Shown here one piece after another: positions 27,599-37,900 of a stretch of 49,827 nucleotides of DNA (position 1 is the stretch's first letter; every line of letters begins with the position of its first letter). This DNA is from Candidatus Kapaibacterium sp. (GTDB lineage: Bacteria; Bacteroidota; Ignavibacteria; Kapaibacteriales; Kapaibacteriaceae): assembly GCA_018883125.1 (NCBI GenBank), contig VEQR01000016.1:1-49827 (forward strand), written 5' to 3'. A model generated the notes under the pieces. It was not told the origin of the DNA, ran no database searches, and saw only the letters and a list, made by a program, of their open reading frames with translations. The position numbers and the translations under genes were made by a program.

Positions 27599-28396
27599 CT
27601 ATCGATGTATGAACATCGATGAGTGGATCGCCCCTAGAGGCTCTCTGATCACGGCTAGATAGGTACCGGTTTCGAGCATAGACAGATCAATTCCAGTGAG
27701 TTCTGTAACATTCTCCAATGTCTCGCGCGTGTTTCCGGCAATATCAACAATTCGAATGCTTGAGCCATTCGTAGCCCCCTTCACCCAGAGAACAGATTCT
27801 GCAGGTTGTGGGTAGATCATTGGAGCGGTTGTAGTCACATCAGATAATACCGAAACAACGCGTGCATCGTACCACACCATAATTCGGAGCTTGGTAATCG
27901 CCGAATTCGAGGTCGAATACACGGTTCCTACATCCATCTTCTTCTTGATGAAATTATCTGGGAAATCCGTAATAACATCGGTGATATACACGCTGTCCAC
28001 GTATTCGTTGAGATACCCTTGGCCCCGTTCAATCTCAAGTGTTCCGCCGTTCCACGTCACCCCGATCTCGTAAGTCTCAACGTATTGCTTCCCTTCTGTC
28101 AAGGGGCGAATGTCGATCGGACTGATCCATTTATAATCCGGGGTTGGCGGCACAGAATAGACGATGAATACGCCGGCTGGTGGAGGAAGTGATGGAATCT
28201 CCTGTTCTTTCAGAAGCGTATCAATATCAACCGTACCATAAATATTTGCCGCGGCAGTGAATCCAAACGCTGATGTTTTGTTCGGGAGAATGTTCCGGAA
28301 GGTAAAAGGAACCTCCACGCCTCGATCCCGCCATGACTGTGCTGACATGGAAACTGTGAGACAAGCGAGAATTACCGATACGATTGCTGTTTTCAT
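27599..28396 (-). CDS. Secreted protein with T9SS-type C-terminal domain
   Basis: Signal peptide MKTAIVSVILACLTVSMSAQ; C-terminus IYPQPAESVLWVKGATNGSSIRIVDIAGNTRETLENV...LETGTYLAVI. Confidence 0.7.
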   Translation of the reverse strand: MKTAIVSVILACLTVSMSAQSWRDRGVEVPFTFRNILPNKTSAFGFTAAANIYGTVDIDTLLKEQEIPSLPPPAGVFIVYSVPPTPDYKWISPIDIRPLTEGKQYVETYEIGVTWNGGTLEIERGQGYLNEYVDSVYITDVITDFPDNFIKKKMDVGTVYSTSNSAITKLRIMVWYDARVVSVLSDVTTTAPMIYPQPAESVLWVKGATNGSSIRIVDIAGNTRETLENVTELTGIDLSMLETGTYLAVIREPLGAIHSSMFIHR

Positions 28397-28423
28397 GATG
28401 GTTGATTTCGATGTTGAATAAAA

Positions 28424-28449
28424 AAGGGCAGCAGTTGCCTGCTGCCCTT
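28424..28449 (-). terminator. Rho-independent-type terminator for the 28471-31587 gene
   Basis: AAGGGCAGCAG / CTGCTGCCCTT, 11-bp perfect stem, followed on the minus strand by a T run. Confidence 0.9.
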
Positions 28450-28470
28450 CATGTTCAATGCATCATTGTC

Positions 28471-31400
28471 TTAGCGGACAACAGAAACCGTGCTTGTTGT
28501 GGAGACACCGTTTACTGTAGCCTTAACGATATAGCGACCTTGGCTCATAGCTGCAGAGTTCATTGCAACACCATGCACGCCCGACGCCATATACTCATTG
28601 TTTACAAGTGTTGAAACCAGTTGACCTACAGCATCGTACACAGCTACCGTTACTGTACCAGCTTCAGGAACAACAACATTTACTGTTGCGCTCGATACAA
28701 CTGGATTAGGTGATACGCTCACGTTCAGTGCACCTACATTGTCCTGACCCATGAGGCGGATGTATGGTGTACGTGCATCAGTGATTGTGATCACATTCGG
28801 ACGTCCTGCAATCGCTGTTCCGATCACGGCACCGGAGATAGCATTCACAACATTGTATGTCACTGCAGGGTTGTTGATAGTAACCGACACTGGGAAGGTC
28901 ACACCCTGAAGTTGGATCGTTGGATTGACTTCGTCTTCGACACTGGTTTGCGTCGTGAAGCGAACATCAAAGATGTTGTGTGGAGGAACCGGTGGAAGTT
29001 CGAAGATTGACTTGTTGTCAACAATCCCTGCTGCAGCAACGAAGACATCAGCTTGATTGTTTGCTGCATCGGCAATCGTAACACGCGTCGAATTCGACTG
29101 AACTGCTTCACGAGCGACCATTGTGTTAACTGATGCCTTGGCTGCCATTCCGAGCTTCAGATAAGCTTGACCCGAGAGCTTGATCCAGTAACCGAGACCT
29201 GGTTCGATCTCTGTAACGGCCTGATAACCACGGTTGGTAACATATCCATACACATCACCGACGCGCGTTGGAAGTGCACCAGTTCCGTAAGGAATAACCG
29301 ACAGGTTTTCGATTGATGTTGGATACGAAAGCGAACCAATTGTGTTCCAACCGTCAAACAGACGTGTAGGGAAATACGCATCGTCAATCAGACGGATACG
29401 TGAACCAGCAATCGTCTTGTCGACATCATCGGAATACTTGACGAAGTAACCAACGCCTGGATTCAGCTCTGTTTCGTTTGTCTGATACGTGTTCTGCGAG
29501 AAGCGAACAGGGATGTTCAGAGCATTCTTGAAGATGTTCTTCCAATAAGCTGACGATGGGTTTACTGGAACCGAGAGGAGATTCCAGCCCTTGTTGATTA
29601 CCGGGAAGCGAGCAACCTTCGGCAGAGTGTACTCAATCACAAACGACTTGATGTCGGCATCGCGGATCGTGTATGATTGACGTGATCCACCGATCACGGT
29701 ACCCGAACGCATGTTTACGTTGAAACGTGAACCGTTCAGAGTATCGCGGATGAAAAGCTCAGATCCAGGTGAGAACTCGTCTGTGTTCCATGCAACTACG
29801 ATAGGGTAGTTGCGGTCTCCACCTGCACTGAAGCGGCATGTGTAGATGAGTGTCGTGTCAGAATAAATCGAGCGGATATCACGTGACGCAGACCTTACAC
29901 GCTGAGGTGTAGCAGCCCAAAGATCGCCAAGGCCGTTAGGAACCAGAATATTGCCCTCACGATCCTTTGGATAGAAACGGGCTCCGAATGATGCTTGGTT
30001 CAAATCTGAAGAATATACAGTCTCTCCAAAGAGAATGTCACATCCGTCAGTTGCACGATTGCCAACACCAAAGGTCACATACGTGATTTCATTTGGTGTG
30101 TTCGAATTACGAACCTGCAATGTGATGCCCCGACCAAGGAACTCCTGTGAGCGCTTCCAGTTTTCGTTTTCGTCAAAAACATTTGGCTCGTATGGAGTAC
30201 GGAAGTAGATAAATGTGACCTTAAGACGAACAGGTGAAACATCGAGTGAGTTCGACTTGAAAGTCAAGTAACCAACATACGTTCCTGTTACTTCTTGCTC
30301 ATCACCGCTTGGTAGTTCGTTCGGATCGCAAATGATGCGAAGGTTCAAGTCGCGCTGACCAACAGTAGCATTGCCTTGTGGGTCCGCACCCACCGTACTT
30401 CCGAGGATACCCTTGTCCATGTATGGAACGTATCCTTCACGGACTGGATTCGGGAATGGATTGAGTTCTGTTTGACCGCCACCACCCTTGGTGAACGACT
30501 TAAACTTAAGCCACTTTGAATCAGATTGGACCATGATGTCGTAAGCGCGTGAACCCGTCACTGCGTTGATGACGTCTACATCACGAGTACCAATACCATT
30601 TGCTTGGTCATCGTACGGTGTGCCATAATCTACGGTCACCGGATTCACAACGTACCACTGTGATCCTGTTGAACCAGCCACGGAGTCAGCAATACGGTCA
30701 GATGGGTTCGAGACGTTTGTGAATGAAAGGCGTGGAGCAACGTCTGTTACTTCCAGCCAGATCATGCCAGGGCGCGATGGACGAAGTGGATCACGGATCT
30801 GTTCCTGTCCAAGAGCGTCGATATAGTAGTTGTCGATACCTCCAAGACCGGCGAATGTGCCCGGTGCCGGATCCCCTGGGAAAGGAAGTTCCTTGCCAAC
30901 GGCAAAGTCATTGTAGAACAATGTGTCGTTGGTGAGAATGATCGGAGAGCGTGCGCTTTCTGGATCAAGAGCGGTGTTTGCTACCACGCGGAAACGTAGG
31001 TAAACCATTTCCACATACGGACGCTGATCGCACGGTTGCGACACGTCACCCGTCTGAGGCAGTGGCTTAGCTGACACAGCTGTGATAAATGCGCGCTTTC
31101 CGCGGCGACGGTTTTGCACTGGCGCGTTGATGACGCTTTGATATGTCTCATCGCGTGTTACTTCGAGGTTGAATTCGAAATCTTTGGCGAGGCAAGACAC
31201 TGGCGTCATCTGAGGTCCACGAAGTGGGCCGTTCTTTTCAATACCCATCAGCTCAAGTGCTGTGCTGTCGTACTGAACTTTGAACTTGAAGCTGTAGATA
31301 GGGAACGTCTTGTATCCTGGCGTTGAGCGCCAGCAATTCTTGATATAAACCGGTACCAGCAGCGTCCGATCTCCATTAGGACCACGGCTTGATGACCAAA

Positions 31401-31587
31401 TGCGGCCATCAGGATAAACATTCTTGTTCCAGCCAGCGCCTTCGCCGGTCAGGGTGAGCGTCGGCAGCTCGGGCTTATTCGTTCCTTGTGCTTGAAGCAC
31501 AACGGAACCAAAGCCGATCAATGCTGCAAGGAGGGCAACGGCACCGAGCTTAGTGCCACCGCTCCACAGAGCATAACGACGATTCAT
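28471..31587 (-). CDS. Large T9SS-exported surface protein; candidate cohesin-like N-terminal region and C-terminal sorting domain
   Basis: Signal-like N-terminus MNRRYALWSGGTKLGAVALLAALIGFGSVVLQAQ; C-terminus VSVSPNPVVSSATVNVVVPEAGTVTVAVYDAVGQLVSTL...QGRYIVKATVNGVSTTSTVSVVR. Confidence 0.8.
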   Translation of the reverse strand: MNRRYALWSGGTKLGAVALLAALIGFGSVVLQAQGTNKPELPTLTLTGEGAGWNKNVYPDGRIWSSSRGPNGDRTLLVPVYIKNCWRSTPGYKTFPIYSFKFKVQYDSTALELMGIEKNGPLRGPQMTPVSCLAKDFEFNLEVTRDETYQSVINAPVQNRRRGKRAFITAVSAKPLPQTGDVSQPCDQRPYVEMVYLRFRVVANTALDPESARSPIILTNDTLFYNDFAVGKELPFPGDPAPGTFAGLGGIDNYYIDALGQEQIRDPLRPSRPGMIWLEVTDVAPRLSFTNVSNPSDRIADSVAGSTGSQWYVVNPVTVDYGTPYDDQANGIGTRDVDVINAVTGSRAYDIMVQSDSKWLKFKSFTKGGGGQTELNPFPNPVREGYVPYMDKGILGSTVGADPQGNATVGQRDLNLRIICDPNELPSGDEQEVTGTYVGYLTFKSNSLDVSPVRLKVTFIYFRTPYEPNVFDENENWKRSQEFLGRGITLQVRNSNTPNEITYVTFGVGNRATDGCDILFGETVYSSDLNQASFGARFYPKDREGNILVPNGLGDLWAATPQRVRSASRDIRSIYSDTTLIYTCRFSAGGDRNYPIVVAWNTDEFSPGSELFIRDTLNGSRFNVNMRSGTVIGGSRQSYTIRDADIKSFVIEYTLPKVARFPVINKGWNLLSVPVNPSSAYWKNIFKNALNIPVRFSQNTYQTNETELNPGVGYFVKYSDDVDKTIAGSRIRLIDDAYFPTRLFDGWNTIGSLSYPTSIENLSVIPYGTGALPTRVGDVYGYVTNRGYQAVTEIEPGLGYWIKLSGQAYLKLGMAAKASVNTMVAREAVQSNSTRVTIADAANNQADVFVAAAGIVDNKSIFELPPVPPHNIFDVRFTTQTSVEDEVNPTIQLQGVTFPVSVTINNPAVTYNVVNAISGAVIGTAIAGRPNVITITDARTPYIRLMGQDNVGALNVSVSPNPVVSSATVNVVVPEAGTVTVAVYDAVGQLVSTLVNNEYMASGVHGVAMNSAAMSQGRYIVKATVNGVSTTSTVSVVR

Positions 31588-31622
31588 AATACACTCCTCA
31601 GATGAGTTGATCAGTTGATTTT

Positions 31623-32789
31623 TCATTTCACAATCGTTTTTCGTTTCCAGCCACCACCACACGTCATCATTGCAAAATGAAGTCCGTGCGATAGAACCAT
31701 GGTGGACAATACCACCGATTCGTTGCCATGTTTTGAAGTCGCTAAAACTCTATTGCCATACAGGTCGTAAAGCTCCAGCTCTTTCATCCCATGATGAAGA
31801 CACTTGCCAATAATTAGACCTTCCTTGGTCTCTATCGTACAAGAACCGTCATCAGGTGATGATTCAATTCCCACAACCGATTTCTCCATCACTATATCAA
31901 CTGTATCGAGAAGACCCGGAATACTACATGAACACGTGTCCCTATTCCGAACTGTTGCAATCAACTTTGCCTTTCCCTCCGAACCACCATCCCAACGCTT
32001 TAGCGTAGTACGAAATACGATTGGTTCGTTGACTTTCGTTGCACTATCAATGCTGTAATAGACCGATACAGAATTAGAACTCGGAAAACCCACACTATCT
32101 ATGTCGCAATTGTCACAGCTAGAGCCTACATAAGTCAGTGTATTCGAATCGTCTTGTATCTGAAAACCAAGTTGACCTTTCACGTCATCTGAGTTACCTG
32201 ATCGGTTAATAGTCGATACATAGGTCCGTTGAATTTCGCCGACTAGAAACGAATCACGTTGAACATTAAACGTACATCCGAGATTAGGTACGAAACGCCG
32301 ATTCCAGACTGGCTGTATTTCATCTAAAACGTTTACCGTGTATCTCTTTTTGAACTCTGTGTTGAAGTCTGGTGGATAGGGAACAGATAACTCCCCAACC
32401 TCCGTACACACGCCTAAAAAGTCTCCTGATACGGCAACCAAAGGCTGATTCCCGGATACAGACCTTGCTACATTGAATCCGAAGATTCTCATTTCGCCAG
32501 GAACCACAGTGTTCATTGTTGGACCATTAGACATCTGAGCAGAAAGAGTACCCTCTTTCAGCACGTCTGTTGGACGAATAATGCTTTTGTTGAAACCGAT
32601 TGTGATGTCAAAGGACTCTAGGCTATCAGCAAACCTGATATTGCCTAACGATACCGCTAAAAGCCATCGGCGCTTATCGGAACAAAGATCCACCGACCGT
32701 AGCGATTGAACCCGAAGAGTGTCCTGTGCTGTCACCGTGCTGACCACCATTGAAGTGATCAGCACGGCTACACACACAATACTTTTCAA
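31623..32789 (-). CDS. Secreted protein, candidate cohesin-like fold, divergent T9SS-type C-terminus; probable TTG start
   Basis: (TTG)KSIVCVAVLITSMVVSTVTAQ signal peptide at 32789 preceded by AGGAAAG; C-terminus MKELELYDLYGNRVLATSKHGNESVVLSTMVLSHGLHFAMM. Track ORF start 32903 overlaps the upstream gene. Confidence 0.6.
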   Translation of the reverse strand: MKSIVCVAVLITSMVVSTVTAQDTLRVQSLRSVDLCSDKRRWLLAVSLGNIRFADSLESFDITIGFNKSIIRPTDVLKEGTLSAQMSNGPTMNTVVPGEMRIFGFNVARSVSGNQPLVAVSGDFLGVCTEVGELSVPYPPDFNTEFKKRYTVNVLDEIQPVWNRRFVPNLGCTFNVQRDSFLVGEIQRTYVSTINRSGNSDDVKGQLGFQIQDDSNTLTYVGSSCDNCDIDSVGFPSSNSVSVYYSIDSATKVNEPIVFRTTLKRWDGGSEGKAKLIATVRNRDTCSCSIPGLLDTVDIVMEKSVVGIESSPDDGSCTIETKEGLIIGKCLHHGMKELELYDLYGNRVLATSKHGNESVVLSTMVLSHGLHFAMMTCGGGWKRKTIVK

Positions 32790-32808
32790 AAGAACAGCTT
32801 TCCTGATC

Positions 32809-34857
32809 TTAGCGGACGACGTTGACGATTTTTGATGCCGACAAGCCAGCGCCTTCCATACGAATAACGTATGTTCCTGCTGCAACAAGCGTGCCATTAA
32901 CATCCGCCGTGTTCCACGTTGTGTTCACAACCCCCGCACCAGTATTGGCATCAAAGATTGTGGAAACCAACTTGCCGAAAGAATCATAAACACGAACTGT
33001 AAGGTGTCCACTATTTGGGGTGTTAACCGTTAGCGTCATGTTATTGGAAACTGGGTTTGGATACACCGACACATTTGCATCCGTGTTCTCCACCATTGAT
33101 ACGCTGTGGTTTCCAACAGGACGCTCATTGAAGCGCACGTCAGAGAAGGAGACAATGTTGTTTTCCTTCATCGTGACAATCGCGACAGGCTGGTTTTGGT
33201 CGAACGAGCCATTTCCGACAACTACTGCGATGTCAGATCCAAAATCGCTGGTTACAACGTTCTTTTCGTTAGCGACTGGGACGACCGAAACGATATCGCT
33301 ATTCGTGGTAAAGCGAACACCAAATGCACCATCATGGCTGTTGTTCAGAAACACTGGCACTTGCACCAGACCACCACCGATTGATGTTGGCGTTCCAATC
33401 CGGACATCGTCTGCCGTATTGTCGAGTGTTGTCTTTCCAAAATCAGGACCGGTTGTATCGTTATCGTAGATCCATGGCAGATAAGGGAGTCGGCCAGAGA
33501 TATAGCGCATGATCAGACCTGCGTCGTACTCAGATGCTTCGTAATAGATCTGATTGAGACTGCTGACATCCGGTGCCTTACCACCAACACCGTACAAACC
33601 ATCCCCTTCGAACATCACGCGAACAACTTGACGGTTCGTGTTAGGTCCGACACCTTGACCTGGGAAGAACTGCTCAACATCGATCGTGCGGCGCCAGATA
33701 ACGACGTTACCACCAACAATCGAATCGCCAGAGAAATCGCGCTTTAACTTGGTGTAGTAATAACGACCGCTGTGATTGACATCAGCAAGGTATTGTTGAC
33801 GCTTCCAGATCGAATCAAGAGGTTTCTTCGTAACGATAGAACGCATAATGACGCGAGCATCGTTTGCTGTTACACGGCGATTTTGAGGGAGGTCAAAGTG
33901 ACGCTGTCCCTGTGCACCCGAAGTGTCAGCATCGCCGTAGCCCCAATCACTGAACGTGAGGTACACAATTGAGGAGAAGCGAATGCGTGCATCCGAACGA
34001 CCACCAGAAGGTTGCCAGATCGATGTAGAATCCGTGCGTTGGTTGGCGCCAGATTGTGGCTGCCACACCAGACCGTTCCAGAAGTCAGAAAGGAAACCAG
34101 GGAAACCACCATTACCCTTGATGCCGACTGTTGCACCACGAGTCACAACCGTTGTATTTGTCGTGTATGGGTTGCCGCCGACTTGACCGTAAGCGAATTC
34201 AACTTCACCCTGGTTGTTGTTTGTGGCTCCACCGATATACAAACGTGCTTGGAAGTTTGCTACTGACGAATTAACAGCAACAGGTGCTGTGTTGACGTTC
34301 AAATTCTTCCACTGCACGATAATGCAACGACGCGCTGGTTGAATGATCTGACAGTTTTCGTCGCGATCGTAGTCATATGCCCAAGAGATCTTCGAAGGCA
34401 TAAATCCGAGAGAGATATCAGCTGACGTGCGGAAGCGGTGATCGCCCCAAAATGGTGCAACTGCGTTATCAGGATATGACGACGAATTGATAAACAGGCC
34501 GATTGGGTTCTTTGCAGCAACACGCTTTGTGTTGTCAAACGTCAAGAAACCATTGATACTTACGTAAACACCTGAATAGAGGGTACCGTTGTAGTTGTAG
34601 ACAACTCCAGCGGGGAATGCGATGTACGCATATCCGTCATCCAGGTCGTTAACGTTAGTTGGTGGAAGTGTGAAATCCTGCGGTGGGATTGTTGTTGGAT
34701 TCGCGGCCGTACAAAGATCCAAATCCTTGTACGGAAGCCCGGTAACAAGTTGAGGCTGGCGGAACTGATTAAAGATCTGCTGAGCCACACCCTCAACCGA
34801 ACCGATCGCGAACGAACAGAGTACAATCGCCGAGGCAATTAATACCTGCTTCTTCAT
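32809..34857 (-). CDS. T9SS-exported surface protein: nidogen-like N-terminal region, dockerin-like repeats, cohesin-like segment, C-terminal sorting domain
   Basis: Signal peptide MKKQVLIASAIVLCSFAIGSVEGVAQ; NAVAPFWGDHRFR...CIIVQWKNLNV...NFQARLYIGGATNNNQGEVEFAYG; RVTANDARVIMRS / YLADVNHSG / SEYDAGLIMRYISGRLPYLPW; C-terminus VYPNPVSNNMTLTVNTPNSGHLTVRVYDSFGKLVS. Confidence 0.75.
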   Translation of the reverse strand: MKKQVLIASAIVLCSFAIGSVEGVAQQIFNQFRQPQLVTGLPYKDLDLCTAANPTTIPPQDFTLPPTNVNDLDDGYAYIAFPAGVVYNYNGTLYSGVYVSINGFLTFDNTKRVAAKNPIGLFINSSSYPDNAVAPFWGDHRFRTSADISLGFMPSKISWAYDYDRDENCQIIQPARRCIIVQWKNLNVNTAPVAVNSSVANFQARLYIGGATNNNQGEVEFAYGQVGGNPYTTNTTVVTRGATVGIKGNGGFPGFLSDFWNGLVWQPQSGANQRTDSTSIWQPSGGRSDARIRFSSIVYLTFSDWGYGDADTSGAQGQRHFDLPQNRRVTANDARVIMRSIVTKKPLDSIWKRQQYLADVNHSGRYYYTKLKRDFSGDSIVGGNVVIWRRTIDVEQFFPGQGVGPNTNRQVVRVMFEGDGLYGVGGKAPDVSSLNQIYYEASEYDAGLIMRYISGRLPYLPWIYDNDTTGPDFGKTTLDNTADDVRIGTPTSIGGGLVQVPVFLNNSHDGAFGVRFTTNSDIVSVVPVANEKNVVTSDFGSDIAVVVGNGSFDQNQPVAIVTMKENNIVSFSDVRFNERPVGNHSVSMVENTDANVSVYPNPVSNNMTLTVNTPNSGHLTVRVYDSFGKLVSTIFDANTGAGVVNTTWNTADVNGTLVAAGTYVIRMEGAGLSASKIVNVVR

Positions 34858-34902
34858 AATGACTCCAAGAAATTCAGTGTTTGGTTTCGTGTCGGTTTAG
34901 AA

Positions 34903-34927
34903 GGGGGTTGGTTTTTAACCAACCCCC
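34903..34927 (-). terminator. Stem-loop terminator between the two large surface-protein genes
   Basis: GGGGGTTGGTT-TTT-AACCAACCCCC, 11-bp perfect stem. Confidence 0.75.
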
Positions 34928-34940
34928 CGTTGATTTTGCT

Positions 34941-37900
34941 TTAGCGGATCACAACGACTTGTTGAGTCGCTGTATTGGTTCCATCAGAGATGCGGACAGT
35001 GTATGAACCGCTCGGCAGAGATACACCGTTCGACATACCGTTCCATTCAATCGAATTCTTGCCAGCTGCAAAGACATCATCAGCGATGGTTGCAACACGG
35101 TTACCGACCGAATTGAACACTTCGACGGTGACCTTAGACGTTGTTGGAACGTTGAAGGAGATTGTCGAAGAAGATGTGAATGGATTTGGCGAGATACGAT
35201 TGATACCGAAGACCGTCACGTCATCTTCTTGTACCGGGGACGTGAAGTCATAGACGATAACGAAACCTTCGATCGATGTTTGCGTGATCACGAGTGTATC
35301 GCAATCCGGACCACCGCGCTTAATCACACCTGGAACTCCCTTACCGGTACCCGTCTTCATGTTGTAATCGAAGAGCTGACCATTTGACTGATCGTCACGG
35401 ATATAGTAGCTACCAGGATTATTAGCATCCTTCGCAGGGATATCCGCGCGGCACCAGCTGATCTTGACCGGGTAGTAGTTTGAGCTCTGGCCTGTTTCTC
35501 CACCAGCTTGGAAGCGAGCATTGTAAGTCGACTGACCAGCTGCATTGGAGAACGGATGAATGTTGCGGATGATACCGTTCCGTGTTGGGACTGTCCAACG
35601 AGCATCGAAGACATCGATGTACGGGACAGGTGGAAGTTCGAATTCGCAATAGTTGGAATCTAGCTTACCGAACGATGTCTGCTCATCACCACGTGTAGCG
35701 ATCGTTGTACCCCCAACACCGAATGAGAGCACTTGGAAAGCTCCATAGTTGTTCTCGACACGCACATCTGCAGAGAAACGAGTTGCGTCGGAAACAGACA
35801 CAGAGTAAACGAGCGTGTCCTTAGCACCCTGGCGGTCTGTTACGATAACAACAATGCGGATACGACCGTCAACGATGTTACCTGTAAGGTTTGTCGTTGA
35901 AATAGCAACGCGTTGTGTATCGGCGATTGGACTTGCAAGCTTGCTTGGTGTGAACGTCCATGAACCTGCTGGCTCTGTCACTTCAAATGTGAGTTCCTCG
36001 TTTCCAGCTTGCTTGCGAGCAAGGTCAACGTCAGTCACACGGAGCGTATCACTGTAAGGCTTTCCAGCTTCGACACAGCGGATAATAGGTGACTGAAGAA
36101 GAACTGGATTGTGGTTCTTAGCACGAATAGTCAAGTTGTATGTCTTGATGTCGCGAAGTCCACCGGCGTCCGTCACAAGAACTGTCACTTGAACAGTTGT
36201 GTCAGCATAAGGAAGATCTGTCACACGCGGTGTTCCATAAAGCAGGCCCGACGTTGGATTGATACGGAGCCACTTCGGTGTGGTCTTGCGAGTATCATCA
36301 AGCTTGATCGTACCCGCCTCAGAGAAGTACGGGTCAATTTCAACACTGTCGCGCGTATCGTCGGCATAGATCAACTCGTAGCCGATGACCTGACCGAAGT
36401 TAGGATCATAGACCTTGATGCGACGTGCACTGTCGATGAGCTGAGTGTTGTAGTCCTCGTCTTCGATCGCATCTGGAAGATTTGCATCCAGAAGGTTTGG
36501 CTGGTAGTTCACAAACAGACGACGCGTCAGTGTGTTGACTCCACCGTGGCCATCGTTTACGATAACAGACATGATTGTGTCCGTGTTGCGATCATCGTTA
36601 AATGGACGTCCTGGGTCATAGTCGTTGACCGGCTGAAGCAGTTCGTTAGCAACATTACGTGGAATACGGATTTCAATTTGTCCGCGTGACGTAAAGTCTT
36701 CTGCGAATGGATCGGCTGTGCCGGCTGACTCATAACGACGCATGAAGCGTGATGCCATCCAGCTCGGACGTGCTTGGATAATGCTTTCAAGAGTTGTGTC
36801 ACCAGGGTTCTGACGGATGGATGTCGATAGGAATCCGTACGACGTCTTACCGTAGCGATAGTCCCACGCACCGAGGCGCTTAACAACATCACGGCTTTGA
36901 TCAGCAGCAGCCATGTCTTCGAATTCGTCGTCCGTGTTAATGTCAGCACGGAAGCGAAGCGAATCGGTCACATTTGCGACAAAGTGAATGTTGAGTGTGT
37001 CAGCTTGGCTGCGTGACGGATTGTTGTACACCTCATCAAGAATGTTGTTTGGTGCATTCTGCGGAGCAGGTGTAAAACGACGAGCAACACGACTAGTTGT
37101 ATTCAACATGCGAAGCGTATCGAGATACGTTCCGGTTGCCTTGTTGTATACTGCTGGATCAGTCGTTGTTGGATCGAGAACGATAGTGGTATCGCCCTTC
37201 CACATGTTCTGGAATGTTACAGCATTCGTACCTGTAGCACGATAATTCCAGAGGAAGCGTGGCATTGAGTCAACGACATGAATGCGGAATGTGTAGGAGA
37301 CAGAGTCCATCCAACCAAAGTTCACCGTGTCCTGTTGAAGGAAACGAGCGTTGGTGTTTGATGGATTACGCTGATCGAGCGGCAGTGCATTGTTGTCATA
37401 CTCCTGTGCATGGAAGTATGATGGGTAGAGGTAGATCCAGCGGCTGATTTGATCCTCTGACCATCCACTCTTGCGCAGTGAATCGACCATCTCAACGCTT
37501 GGCGGGAAGTTCTTCGCAACTACCTCAACTAGCTCACCACCAGGAACGATGTATGGGTTGATCGGACGACCGCGGAAGAAGCGGTAACCGCGTGCACTCC
37601 AACGAACGTTGTTTGCCGTTGCACCGGCACGCACGAGAGTGTCGCGAAGCCAGTATTGAAGACCCGAGTTACCTGTCTTGATCTGCCAGAAGTAGGAGAG
37701 TTCTGCGTTGAAGTTCGCGTCTTGAACAACGCGTGGATCGTAGAACTTGTTGATGTCAACTGCTGTGATTGAGAAAATCGAGTCACGCTCGGTAAGATCC
37801 ATTCCTGGGATCGGCTGGTTGAGAGCATCTGCCGGATAGCTAGCAGGATCGCTAAACCAACTTCCACGTCCAGCACCACGTGACGATTGACCGGCTGTGA

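Noticed and set aside
27255-27662. 135-aa Ala/Val-rich and 82-aa Leu-rich plus-strand ORFs
   Set aside because: Other-frame translations of the Q-rich repeat of the glycosyltransferase.
36111-36689. 192-aa ORF (and others such as 35815-36057, 39417-39959) antisense to the giant surface protein
   Set aside because: Expected chance ORFs opposite a 7-kb gene; no independent coding evidence or start context.
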